From the NCBI GenBank assembly GCA_964017185.1, contig OZ024873.1, forward strand, positions 48,408,760 through 48,472,759: DNA of 64,000 nt, written 5' to 3'. A program made the position numbers and the translations under genes. Origin of the DNA: Rugalucina vietnamica (taxonomy: Eukaryota > Mollusca > Bivalvia > Lucinida > Lucinidae). Positions 29,690-39,041 of this stretch are shown one piece after another; position 1 is the first letter of the stretch; every line of letters begins with the position of its first letter. The notes under the pieces were generated by a model. The model ran no database searches. It saw only the letters and a program-made list of their open reading frames with translations, and had not been told where the DNA came from.

Positions 29690-29739
29690 AAATCTTTTTT
29701 ATGTCAAAAGAATATTGTGGAAGGATAATGGCCTCTCTA

Positions 29740-29752
29740 GAATATTCCAGAA
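29740..29752 (+). promoter_or_regulatory. Heat-shock-element 3 in LTR
   Basis: GAAtaTTCcaGAA, three perfect alternating units. Present unchanged in the 3' LTR at 35759-35771. A further two-unit site GAAtgTTC is at 29821-29828. Confidence 0.55.
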
Positions 29753-29835
29753 GATTAAATTTTGGTAAACAACTTGTTATTTTTAGTATATGATATCATA
29801 GAATTTGCTGGAAGAATCCTGAATGTTCCTCAGTG

Positions 29836-29844
29836 CTATATAAG
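29836..29844 (+). promoter_or_regulatory. LTR TATA box
   Basis: 'ctatataagg' is a strong TATA match inside the LTR, downstream of the heat-shock-like sites. It implies that the U3/R border lies about 30 bp further on (near 29870). The same sequence occurs in the 3' LTR. Confidence 0.55.
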
Positions 29845-30254
29845 GGCTACAAATTTTCATAAGGACAATCTTTGGGTACTGTTACTATTAAGAAGTCAAA
29901 ATCTATCTTACTGGAATTTAAACTTATTCTTGGATTACTTTGTGATATTCGATTCTGGATTGGGACATAGTGCTATTTTGAAACAAACTTTAATTCTTGG
30001 GATCAGAAACTGATACAGACTTGTGTTAAAAAATTCTGAGGGACATTCAGACATTCTTTAAGGGAATTAACATCTTGAAAGGTATTGTACATTCATTTTT
30101 GTTTGATTGTATATATGCTTTTGATTGTTTCACATGTAATTACTGGTTAAATCACTTCTAAATAGATTTGTTAAATTTTAAACAAAGCTTGTTGCTGGCT
30201 AACCAACTTGTTGGTTTCCTTAATCTTCTAGTTACGCCTGGCACGTAACAGAAT

Positions 30255-30274
30255 TGGGGGCTCGAGTCCGGGAT
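30255..30274 (+). promoter_or_regulatory. Primer-binding site, tRNA-Pro-like
   Basis: TGGGGGCTCGAGTCCGGGAT starts 4 nt after the 5' LTR. It equals the classic tRNA-Pro complementary site (known from murine leukaemia-type viruses) except for two extra bases, AG, after TGGGGGCTCG. The first 10 nt next to the CCA end pair perfectly. Confidence 0.65.
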
Positions 30275-30363
30275 TGAAATTTCTTGTGCACCAAATTTAT
30301 TTAAAATTCTAAAGTATCTTCACTGTTTGCTGTTTAAATAGCTAAAGCCAGCAAAAAGCAACC

Positions 30364-33186
30364 ATGTCATTCAAACTAAGTGACTTTATTGCTGCGCCTT
30401 CTCAGGAGCTGTTAGATAAGGCCAAAAAGAGTGACCTCTTAGACATAGCTGATCATTATGGGTTGTCAAATATCAAGACTTCCATGTTAAAACATGAAAT
30501 TAAGAACATTTTGATTCAGTTTTTTGTTGACGAGGAAATTTTTGATTCCTCGGCTACTTCTCAGATTCTAGTCACTCAGACTGACTTGCAGTTGAGGGAA
30601 CTAGAAATCAAAAGACAAATTGAGATGGAAAAACTAAAATTTGAGTATGAAGAAAGAATAAGGGCAGAAAAGGCCGAAAGGGAAGAAAGAATAAGATTGG
30701 AAACTTTAGAACGGGAAGAAAGAATGCATAAACAAAAGTTAGAAATGGAAGAACGAGAGAAGGAAAAACAAAGAGAATTAGAACGAGAAAAAATTGAGTT
30801 AGAAAAAGAAAAATTAGAAAGAGAAGAAAGGCTTGAAATTGAAAAAGAAAAATTTAAATTTGAAATTGAAGAAAAAGAAAGAGAAAGGCAATTTCAGTTA
30901 AGAATGAAGGAAATTGAACTTAATGACAAATCAAAATCAAAATCTTTGCCTTTGGCTACTAGTACAGTATTTGATGTCACAAAACACATTCGTCTCGTTC
31001 CTCCATTTCAAGAAAAAGAGGTTGACAAATATTTCTTACATTTTGAGAAGGTGGCAGAAAACTTGAAATGGCCAAAGGAGCACTGGACCTTGCTTTTGCA
31101 AAGTGTTGTAATTGGTAAAGCTCGAGAAATTTACACTCAGCTTTCTCTTGAGCAAAGCTCAGATTATGATACAGTAAAGGAATTTATCCTTAAGGCTTAT
31201 GAGCTGGTCCCTGAGGCATACAGGCAGAAATTTAGAGACTGTAGAAAAGAACATGACCAGACTCATGTTGAGTTTGCTAGAACAAAAGAGCAACTATTTG
31301 ATAGATGGTGTTCTTCAAAGAAAGTAGGTTCTGATCATGCAAAGCTAAGGCAGCTCATGCTTGTTGAAGAATTCAAACGGTGCATAAATTCTGATGTTAA
31401 GGCTTTCTTGAACGAAAGAGAAGTTGAAAACTTGGAAACAGCAGCACGTTTAGCTGATGACTATGCTTTGACTCATAAGGCTTCATTTGTCAACAAGCCA
31501 TATCCTAGGAAACCATATAACCCTCAATCAAAGCAAATTACCCCTCAGTCAAAACCATATTCCCCTCAGTCCGGTCCCAAAGCCAATCCCAGTAATCCAA
31601 CTGACAATTCCAGTCCAAAACCCAAATTTTCTAGTGAAAACAAAGGACAAAATCCCTTATCCCAGCCAATTTGTAATTATTGTAAGAAAACTGGCCACAT
31701 TATTTCTGAATGTTTGGCACTGAAACGAAAGAAAGAAAGAGAAAATCTAGATAGTGCTAAACCGACAGGTCTCACCTCCTTAAAGGCTAAACCACAGTCT
31801 TGTATCCAGGAAGAAAACCCTATACTGACCAGAACTTGTAAAGAGTCAGTCTCTGAGGATTCTATTATGGAGATTTATGAACCATTCTTATCAGATGGTT
31901 TTGTGTCACTTAACAGTGACTCTGCCCAGTCTACCCCCATCAAAATCTTACGAGATACCGGAGCTTCTCAATCCCTTATCTTGGCAGATACCTTGCCATT
32001 TTCCGAGAAGTCTTCTTCTGGGACAAGTGTCCTTATCCAGGGCGTAGAGTGTGGATTTGTTAACGTACCCCTCCATAATATCTATTTGTCCTCAGACTTA
32101 GTTAAAGGTCCCGTGGCTGTAGGTATTAGACCTTCCTTACCTTTTAAAGGTATTCATTTGCTGTTAGGCAATGATTTGGCAGGAGATAAGGTTGTGGTAA
32201 ACCCACTTTTGACCAGCACACCATGTGTTGATCAACCGCCTGATCCCATTGAGCAGGAAATTCCTGACCTTTACCCTTCTTGTGCTGTTACTAGGGCAAT
32301 GGCTAAGAAAGCCAAATTATATGATGGGATGCAGGACATAAATTTAACTGACACTTTGATAGGTCAGTCCTTTAATAAAGAGATTTCAACATCTCTTTCC
32401 CCTAGTCAGTCTGATATTCAGACTGACCCTAGCAATCCAAGGTCGGGGTCAGAAAATGACCTTTCACCCTCAACGTCAAACGATCAAGGTCATGACCAGA
32501 TGTCAAGGTCACAGCTTTGTAAAGAACAACACAGTGATTCTGAGATCTCGCCTTTATTTGAAAGGGCTTTAGATGAAAAAGAAGTATCCCAGGTCCCTGT
32601 TTGCTATTATGTCAAAAATGGCATATTAATGAGAAAATGGTGTCCTCCAGATGTCTCAGCAGAAGATGAGTGGACTGTTAACCACCAAATTGTGATCCCT
32701 AGGGTTTATCGCCCTGAAATCTTAAACTTGGCCCATGAAACTCCAATGTCAGGCCATTTAGGTGTAAATAAGACCTATCACAAGATCCTTAATTATTTCT
32801 ACTGGCCAGGAATAAAATCTGATGTATCTCAACACTGCAAATCCTGCCACACTTGTCAGATGGTAGGAAAACCCAATCAGACTATTCCTAAAGCTCAGTT
32901 ACAGCCCATTCCTGCCTTTGATGAACCTTTCAGCAGAGTGATTATTGATTGTGTAGGTCCCTTACCCAAAACAAAGAAAGGTTGTGAATATCTTCTGACC
33001 ATAATGTGTGCTTCAACTCGCTTTCCTGAAGCTATCCCACTCAGAAATATCAAGGCTAAAACAATAGTTAATGCACTTGTGAAGTTCTTCACATTTGTAG
33101 GCCTCCCAAAAATCTATACAGTCAGACCAGGGCTCAAATTTTATGTCAGGAATTTTTCAGCAAGTTATGTACGAACTTGGAATTAA
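30364..33186 (+). CDS. Retrotransposon ORF1: Gag, protease, integrase N-part
   Basis: 940 codons. Residues about 75-195 are a long Glu/Lys/Arg-rich coiled coil. A CCHC zinc knuckle (C437, C440, H445, C450) marks the nucleocapsid end of Gag. An aspartic protease follows with D-T-G-A at 531-534 and an LLGNDLAG motif about 70 residues on. After a Ser/Pro-rich linker comes the integrase HHCC zinc finger (H791, H798, CxxC near 825) and the first catalytic Asp in 'IIDCVGPLP' (D862). The frame then leaves the integrase sequence at about 33112-33116, in a run of five A, just before the second catalytic Asp, and ends 24 codons later. The start is the first ATG after the LTR. Either a one-base change or a frameshift site. 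Confidence 0.92.
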   Translation: MSFKLSDFIAAPSQELLDKAKKSDLLDIADHYGLSNIKTSMLKHEIKNILIQFFVDEEIFDSSATSQILVTQTDLQLRELEIKRQIEMEKLKFEYEERIRAEKAEREERIRLETLEREERMHKQKLEMEEREKEKQRELEREKIELEKEKLEREERLEIEKEKFKFEIEEKERERQFQLRMKEIELNDKSKSKSLPLATSTVFDVTKHIRLVPPFQEKEVDKYFLHFEKVAENLKWPKEHWTLLLQSVVIGKAREIYTQLSLEQSSDYDTVKEFILKAYELVPEAYRQKFRDCRKEHDQTHVEFARTKEQLFDRWCSSKKVGSDHAKLRQLMLVEEFKRCINSDVKAFLNEREVENLETAARLADDYALTHKASFVNKPYPRKPYNPQSKQITPQSKPYSPQSGPKANPSNPTDNSSPKPKFSSENKGQNPLSQPICNYCKKTGHIISECLALKRKKERENLDSAKPTGLTSLKAKPQSCIQEENPILTRTCKESVSEDSIMEIYEPFLSDGFVSLNSDSAQSTPIKILRDTGASQSLILADTLPFSEKSSSGTSVLIQGVECGFVNVPLHNIYLSSDLVKGPVAVGIRPSLPFKGIHLLLGNDLAGDKVVVNPLLTSTPCVDQPPDPIEQEIPDLYPSCAVTRAMAKKAKLYDGMQDINLTDTLIGQSFNKEISTSLSPSQSDIQTDPSNPRSGSENDLSPSTSNDQGHDQMSRSQLCKEQHSDSEISPLFERALDEKEVSQVPVCYYVKNGILMRKWCPPDVSAEDEWTVNHQIVIPRVYRPEILNLAHETPMSGHLGVNKTYHKILNYFYWPGIKSDVSQHCKSCHTCQMVGKPNQTIPKAQLQPIPAFDEPFSRVIIDCVGPLPKTKKGCEYLLTIMCASTRFPEAIPLRNIKAKTIVNALVKFFTFVGLPKIYTVRPGLKFYVRNFSASYVRTWN

Positions 33187-35302
33187 GCAATACAAGTCAT
33201 CGGCTTACCACCCTGAAAGCCAAGGTGCCTTAGAAAGATTCCATCAAACTTTGAAAAACATGATCAGATCTTACTGCTTTGACACTGAAAAAGATTGGGA
33301 TGAAGGCATACACTTGCTTCTATTTGCTGTAAGAGAATCTGTACAAGAGTCTCTGGGGTTCAGCCCATTTGAGCTTGTTTTTGGGCACACTGTTCGTGGA
33401 CCGTTAAAACTTCTAAAAGAGAAATTTCTCTCAGATGATGACAGTTCTTTGAACTTACTTCAGTATGTGTCTGATTTCAAAAACAGACTATCAAAGGCCT
33501 GTGATGCAGCTCAGTCCAATCTCAAATCTGCTCAAAGCAAAATGAAGATTCGTTATGATGAAAATGCTAAAGACAGAAATTTTGAACCTGGAGACAAGGT
33601 ACTTGCTCTATTGCCCATTCCTGGCAGACCTTTACAAGCTCGATATTATGGCCCGTATACTGTTGATAAAAAGTTAAGTGACGTGAATTACATTGTTAAC
33701 ACTCCTGGGAGGCGCAAGCAAAAACAGCTTTGTCACATTAATATGCTTAAAAAGTACATTGATAGAGATAGTAATGTTATTTCATCAGTAAATATAGTTA
33801 ATTCTGTCCCTCATGAACAAAATCAAATGGACTCTGAGGACTTCAACTTGGAGAAATCTGATCCCTCGTCATCGAAACTCCAGAATTCTGACATACTACA
33901 GAATCTTGATCAGAAACTGTCTCACCTTGATTCAGACAAAAGACTTGAACTGAAACAGTTAGTTCTCGAATATGAGCACTTATTTCCGGACATTCCATCC
34001 AGAACTGACAAAATCTATCATGATGTTGACATTATTGAAGGTTCAAAACCTGTAAAGCAACATCCTTACAGAATGAACCCTGTAAAACAGCAATATCTCA
34101 GGGAAGAAGTTCAATATTTGCTGGACAATGAGTTCATTGAACCCAGCCAAAGTGAATGGAGTTCTCCTTGTATTCTTGTACCAAAGCCAGACGGGACATT
34201 TAGAATGTGCACAGACTATCGAAAAGTCAATTCTGTCACTAAAACAGACACTTTTCCCATCCCACGAATAGATGACTGCATTGATAATATTGGACATGCC
34301 AAGTATGTTACAAAGTTCGATCTGCTAAAGGGATTTTGGCAGATACCCCTCACGGACAGAGCAAAGGAGATCTCGGCATTTGTTACACCAGATGGACTGT
34401 ACCAGTATAAAGTCATGCCATTTGGAATGAAGAACTCGCCTGCGACTTTTCAGCGGCTGGTCAACAGTTTGATTTCCAATCTGGATGGCTGTAAAGCCTA
34501 TATCGACGACGCTATTATCTTCAGTGAGGAGTGGCAACAACACTTGCAGACAATCAGAACATTCTTTGACCGGCTAAGTGATGCTAAACTAACTGTGAAC
34601 TTGGCAAAAAGTGAATTTTGCCATGCAAACTTGACATTTCTTGGACACATTGTAGGTCAAGGTCAGGTAAAACCTGTAGAAGCTAAAGTTGAGGCTATCT
34701 CAGATTTTCCTGTACCTACTAGCAAAAGACAACTGATGCGCTTTCTGGGTATGGCTGGATATTACAGGAAATTCTGCAACAACTTCTCGGCTATAGCTGA
34801 GCCTCTGACAAACTTGCTTGGTAAGAAGGCCACGTATGTTTGGACAGATGACTGCCAGAAGTCATTTGATAAGCTCAAGGCCATACTTAGAAGTGCTCCG
34901 GTTCTCTTAGCACCAAGTTTTGACAAAGAGTTCAAGTTGGCTGTAGATGCCAGTGATGTTGGTGCAGGCAGTGTATTGTTGCAAGAAGATGACAATGGTG
35001 TTGACCATCCTGTTTGTTATTTTTCCAAAAAGTTTAACAAGCATCAGAGAAATTACTCTACCATAGAGAAAGAATGCCTATCTCTAATCCTTGCGCTTCA
35101 GCACTTTGAAGTTTACTTAGCTTCTTCACATGCACCAATTGTTGTCTTCAGTGACCACAATCCACTGACTTTCATACATAAAATGAAAAACAAGAACCAG
35201 CGTTTACTCAGGTGGAGTCTCATGTTGCAAGAGCACAATCTTGACATCAGACATATCCGAGGAAGAGATAATATCATTCCAGACACCCTAAGCAGAGCTT
35301 AA
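33143..35302 (+). CDS. Retrotransposon ORF2: integrase C-part, RT, RNase H
   Basis: 719 codons, in another frame from ORF1, overlapping it by 44 nt. It opens with the integrase C-terminal core; the catalytic Glu is E31 in 'ALERFHQ'. The second catalytic Asp codon lies upstream of this ATG in the same frame, so 33143 is probably not the natural start. The integrase C-terminal domain follows ('PGDKVLALLPIPGRPLQARY', about 150-175). The reverse transcriptase has 'FRMCTDYRKVN', 'FDLLKGFWQIPL', 'MPFGMKNSPATFQR' and the YIDD box at 453-456. RNase H has D602 in 'VDASDVGAG', then 'IEKECL' and 'FSDHNPL', and ends at 'DTLSRA'. No integrase follows. Confidence 0.92.
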   Translation: MSGIFQQVMYELGIKQYKSSAYHPESQGALERFHQTLKNMIRSYCFDTEKDWDEGIHLLLFAVRESVQESLGFSPFELVFGHTVRGPLKLLKEKFLSDDDSSLNLLQYVSDFKNRLSKACDAAQSNLKSAQSKMKIRYDENAKDRNFEPGDKVLALLPIPGRPLQARYYGPYTVDKKLSDVNYIVNTPGRRKQKQLCHINMLKKYIDRDSNVISSVNIVNSVPHEQNQMDSEDFNLEKSDPSSSKLQNSDILQNLDQKLSHLDSDKRLELKQLVLEYEHLFPDIPSRTDKIYHDVDIIEGSKPVKQHPYRMNPVKQQYLREEVQYLLDNEFIEPSQSEWSSPCILVPKPDGTFRMCTDYRKVNSVTKTDTFPIPRIDDCIDNIGHAKYVTKFDLLKGFWQIPLTDRAKEISAFVTPDGLYQYKVMPFGMKNSPATFQRLVNSLISNLDGCKAYIDDAIIFSEEWQQHLQTIRTFFDRLSDAKLTVNLAKSEFCHANLTFLGHIVGQGQVKPVEAKVEAISDFPVPTSKRQLMRFLGMAGYYRKFCNNFSAIAEPLTNLLGKKATYVWTDDCQKSFDKLKAILRSAPVLLAPSFDKEFKLAVDASDVGAGSVLLQEDDNGVDHPVCYFSKKFNKHQRNYSTIEKECLSLILALQHFEVYLASSHAPIVVFSDHNPLTFIHKMKNKNQRLLRWSLMLQEHNLDIRHIRGRDNIIPDTLSRA

Positions 35303-35437
35303 GTGCCTCTACAATGCTGATGTCCAGTTTTGTGCTGTTGTATTTGATTAGTTTTGCACAAATTTTGCTAAACATATTGTATACAATTATCCAGTATTGC
35401 AAAAGAAAGCTTTATTTTATAAAACTTTCTTTTCTTT

Positions 35438-35449
35438 GAAGAGGGGAAG
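35438..35449 (+). promoter_or_regulatory. Polypurine tract
   Basis: 'gaagaggggaag' lies immediately before the 3' LTR; this is the expected plus-strand primer site of an LTR retrotransposon. Confidence 0.85.
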
Positions 35450-36269
35450 TGTTATGTATGACAGTTACTTGTTGAAAGATGTGCATTCAGTACTGGTAAA
35501 CTTCCCAAGGGAGTATGCCCAGGAAAGTATGATGTTATACATATGATGTTTACTTGTTGTCCTTAGCAATTATTTACTTTTAGTGTCCCAGATATTGGAC
35601 ATAAACAGGTTGTTTACTTCAGAATTTTCTAGAAATTTCAAATTGTTCTTTGACAGAAAAGTCCGGAAAAATCTGGAAGAACCTGGAAAGATGTAGAATC
35701 TTCTAGAAAAATCTTTTTTATGTCAAAAGAATATTGTGGAAGGATAATGGCCTCTCTAGAATATTCCAGAAGATTAAATTTTGGTAAACAACTTGTTATT
35801 TTTAGTATATGATATCATAGAATTTGCTGGAAGAATCCTGAATGTTCCTCAGTGCTATATAAGGGCTACAAATTTTCATAAGGACAATCTTTGGGTACTG
35901 TTACTATTAAGAAGTCAAAATCTATCTTACTGGAATTTAAACTTATTCTTGGATTACTTTGTGATATTCGATTCTGGATTGGGACATAGTGCTATTTTGA
36001 AACAAACTTTAATTCTTGGGATCAGAAACTGATACAGACTTGTGTTAAAAAATTCTGAGGGACATTCAGACATTCTTTAAGGGAATTAACATCTTGAAAG
36101 GTATTGTACATTCATTTTTGTTTGATTGTATATATGCTTTTGATTGTTTCACATGTAATTACTGGTTAAATCACTTCTAAATAGATTTGTTAAATTTTAA
36201 ACAAAGCTTGTTGCTGGCTAACCAACTTGTTGGTTTCCTTAATCTTCTAGTTACGCCTGGCACGTAACA
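35450..36269 (+). repeat. 3' LTR
   Basis: 820 bp, same ends as the 5' LTR at an offset of 6019. Keeps the intact three-unit heat-shock element at 35696-35708. Being downstream, it could drive read-out into the host intron towards exon 11. Confidence 0.95.
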
Positions 36270-36273
36270 ATTG

Positions 36274-36959
36274 CTGTTATTGTAAGCCTGATACATGTAG
36301 TTTGAACAGAAAAACTAAAAGACCATCTAGATTATTTCGTCTTGTCAATATAAAGGAAGTAAGATATTTTGTATAGAGTAGCAGTAAGTAGAAGGCCATT
36401 CCTTTGAAAACCGTGTTCATATTTGTGTATAAACAAGCCAAGGTTAGACTGTTCTGATTATTAAATGAATTATAGCAGTGTATACATGTATTAGTATAGT
36501 GAGTTTTTACCTTGAATGAATGAAGAGTGATTCTGTTTTTCATTTGGTGTGGTATCGCTTAATCTGTTCTAAAATGTGTGGACATAAACCTTGTTTTTTA
36601 GGTATGTCATGTTTGAATTATTTCTGTGTAAGTTATAAGCAACTTTAGCATAATATGTCTCAAAATCAAATCATTTTCATATATGTTTGACCAGAACCAA
36701 AACACGTATTCCAAAAATTGACAAAATATCAGGCTAAATTTAAAACCCGACTAGCCTCTTTATAGATTTGAACCCCTTGTCTAGAAATTCAGTCCATCCC
36801 TGACTGTAACACGAAACTATAAGAAAACAACCGACATTGCTTGAGTACTAAATAAAATATAAAGGTTTGATCCTTTCGAAGCAGAATTCTAAAACCAATT
36901 GCAACCTCAAAATGGCAGTCTGAAAACTTTCACTGCAAAGGGCACCTAATGACACACTT
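36274..36959. other. Unannotated intron stretch
   Basis: About 690 bases of AT-rich intron beyond the retrotransposon with no repeat family or exon recognised. Confidence 0.4.
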
Positions 36960-37162
36960 GGTCATTGATCCAACAAATGGACTTTCCCATCATTATCATT
37001 TGGGTGAGTCCATTTTCATTTTTAGGAGAACCAGGAGTGTTTTTGTTTAATTTTTCAAACAGAATATCCCCAGATGGGATGCTGCATTCTGTGGCATCAC
37101 ATCTGGGGCTAAACTGTTTGCCTATACCACACAACAAGGATGCCAGGCTTATATGAGTTAAA
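36960..37162 (-). repeat. Family B repeat copy
   Basis: Inverted: 'caaatggactttcccatcattatcatttgggtgagtcc', 'aacagaatatccccagatgggat', 'cacatctggggctaaactgtttgcc', 'ggatgccaggctt'. Confidence 0.65.
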
Positions 37163-37345
37163 GCAAATAATCAGTCTGAGTTGTATTTTGGCTGGGACTC
37201 GTAATTTTATTTGTATCATCTTATGATGCCTTATTAGCAGAGAATTCTATACCTATCCATATCAAATTACCTGAAATTTCTCTATAACCACTTAATGTAT
37301 CAAGTTACAGACATTTTCAACTGACTGGTAGAATTCTGTTACATA

Positions 37346-37535
37346 ACATTACGAAAACACACCCATGAAATACATAACATTACGAAAACACACCCATGAA
37401 ATACACAGTAATGTTTTCATCTGTGAAAAATAATAATGTTCCAATGAAAGATATTGATATTTTCTTAATTTTGTATATAACATTGATTTTGGGTACTATG
37501 TATGTTTTGGATTAAAAATAGAAAAAAACGTATAT
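37346..37535 (+). repeat. Family C foldback, truncated, with 28-bp duplication
   Basis: 'cattacgaaaacacacccatgaaataca' occurs twice in a row, followed by a shortened arm 'gggtactatgtatgttttggat'. The other half is lost. Confidence 0.55.
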
Positions 37536-37587
37536 CTCTGAGAATTGGTTGTGCATTGGTAGATATAGGCAAAGTATCACATGTAAA

Positions 37588-37825
37588 TGAACCGCGTCAT
37601 GAGAAAACGGGATTTTTGCCCAGGCGAAAACAAAGGTGCAGACTAGCTTCACAGTAACTGTGAAGCTGGTGAGCACCTTTGTTTTCGCTACATGGATAGT
37701 ACAATTCCTCTTCTTTCTAAATCCAAAATTTTCAGCCTCTAGTCATCTTCTGTAGCTGCACAGTCCTGTTTGTGTCAGTCCTTGTAAGAAACCCCGAAGA
37801 CCAGTTTTCTCACGTCGTGTCTCAA
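37588..37825 (-). repeat. Family A foldback MITE (subtype 2)
   Basis: Left TGAACCGCGTCATGAGAAAA; right end 'cagttttctcacgtcgtgtctca' with 'aaaccccgaagacc'. Directly abuts the next copy in opposite orientation. Confidence 0.85.
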
Positions 37826-37826
37826 A

Positions 37827-38063
37827 TGAGCCGTGACGCGAGAAAACCGGTCTTCGGGGTTTCCGACCAGGTGCGACACAAATCGGTCTGTACAGTCACA
37901 GGAGCAGGCTAGATACTTGAAATTTTGGCTATGAGTAGAAGAGGAATTGTACTATCCGAGTAGCGAAAACAAAGGCGCTGATCAGCTTCGCGGTTACCGC
38001 GAAGGTGATCTGCGCCTTTGTTTTCGCCTAGGCAAAAATCTGGTTTTCTCACGTCGTGTCTCA
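37827..38063 (+). repeat. Family A foldback MITE (subtype 2), head-to-head partner
   Basis: TGAGCCGTGACGCGAGAAAA, 'cggtcttcggggtttccgaccagg', palindrome 'gatcagcttcgcggttaccgcgaag', right end 'ctcacgtcgtgtctca', the same right end as its neighbour. Only 1 nt or so separates the two copies. Confidence 0.85.
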
Positions 38064-38248
38064 AATGTGTTCAGCTAAGATTCAAACCTACAAATGTGAG
38101 AAAGGGGGAATATAAATACAATGAATGTCGAAGGCCTTGATCAATAGTACACACACCTCAGCACTCCAAGTATTTCACCAGGGTATTCCTTCATTAACAC
38201 TTATTTATGGCATTTTGCCGCTTACTCATGTTCCCTAAAAACATGATA

Positions 38249-38484
38249 TGCGACGGGTGAGAAAACCAACAATCTGCATATGGGAAAGCAAAGGCGCAGA
38301 CCAGTTTCGCGGTTACTGGGAAGCTGATCAGCACCTTTGTTTTCACTACACGGATAGTACAATCCCCCTTCTTCTTAAATCCAAAATCTCAAGCTTCTAG
38401 CCTGCTTCTCTGACTGTATAGGCAGGTTTGTTTTGGACTTGGTCGGAAACCTAAATTGTTGGTTTTCTCACACGAAGCCTCATG
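38249..38484 (-). repeat. Family A MITE, diverged ends
   Basis: 'gcgacgggtgagaaaaccaac', 'gggaaagcaaaggcgcagaccagtttcgcggttac', 'caggtttgttttggacttggtcgg', 'gttggttttctcacacgaagcctca'. Confidence 0.75.
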
Positions 38485-38745
38485 ATAGTCCACAAGGGAG
38501 CCATTGTTTTATGCCTTATTAGTTTATACAGGAACCTTGTTGCACGCTTGAATGCCATTATTTGATGTACAAATGGGCAGGTTAGTTGTAGCTTGATAGT
38601 CATTTTATAACACTGGAGAATTTGAATCATCATCATATCCGTTTTATAGTTGTCCATTGTCATTGATTGTCCTCTACATGAATTTTCATCTAATGGTGTA
38701 AAGCTGATCTGAAGAATCCTAATGAGAAGATACCTCTAGATTTAA

Positions 38746-39041
38746 TGCACCAGTCACTTGTAACCACTGCTCCCCCACCTACGGGGAAGGGCGAAGATTA
38801 TGACTTTTCAGATTTCAGTGCCCTACTATAAACCCCACCCCCAGGGGGCAAACTAGAGGTCAAAACTTTGCTCTTTGCCCTGCCCTTGGTAATAGAAAAT
38901 CTCCCTGGGGTAAGGATCCTAATGTCAAAACCCCATCGTTTCCCCTGCACTGCGGGGACCCTCGAAAAGTAATTGCCCTGCACTTTAGCCCGGCTATCCC
39001 TCACCCTTCCAGGCAGTGGTTACAAATGACTGGTGCATAAG
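38746..39041 (+). repeat. Family F TIR repeat copy
   Basis: TIRs 'atgcaccagtcacttgtaacca' and 'ggttacaaatgactggtgcat'. The body has 'aaaccccacccccaggggg' and 'ccctgcactgcggggacc'. Confidence 0.7.

Larger units (their letters stand above)
29431..30250 (+). repeat. 5' LTR
   Basis: 820 bp, TGTTATGTATGACAG start and GGCACGTAACA end. Differs from the 3' LTR at 29499 (T versus C at 35518) and 29687 (T versus G at 35706). Contains heat-shock-like elements and a TATA box. Confidence 0.95.
29431..36269 (+). mobile_element. Ty3/gypsy LTR retrotransposon, Gmr1-like order
   Basis: Complete 6.8-kb element: two 820-bp LTRs (TGTTA...TAACA), primer-binding site, two long open frames, polypurine tract, and a 4-bp target duplication ATTG (29427-29430 and 36270-36273). 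Protein order is Gag-like/CCHC, protease, integrase, then reverse transcriptase and RNase H. Integrase upstream of RT is unlike ordinary Ty3/gypsy elements and matches the Gmr1-type group. The LTRs differ at only 2 of 820 sites, so insertion was recent. It lies in the 31-kb intron of dystrobrevin in sense orientation. No envelope frame is seen. The frame breaks inside the integrase core. Confidence 0.93.

Noticed and set aside
29762-30013. 83-codon frame repeated at 35781-36032
   Set aside because: It lies in the LTRs, is AT-rich and featureless, and overlaps the TATA box.
33143-33186. ORF1/ORF2 overlap as a normal translational frameshift between Gag and Pol
   Set aside because: The overlap lies in the middle of the integrase core, not between Gag and Pol, so a mutation or sequence error is the simpler reading.
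29431-36269. Steamer-like (transmissible-neoplasia) retrotransposon of clams
   Set aside because: Steamer has the usual RT-before-integrase order as far as I know; this element has the opposite order and much longer LTRs.
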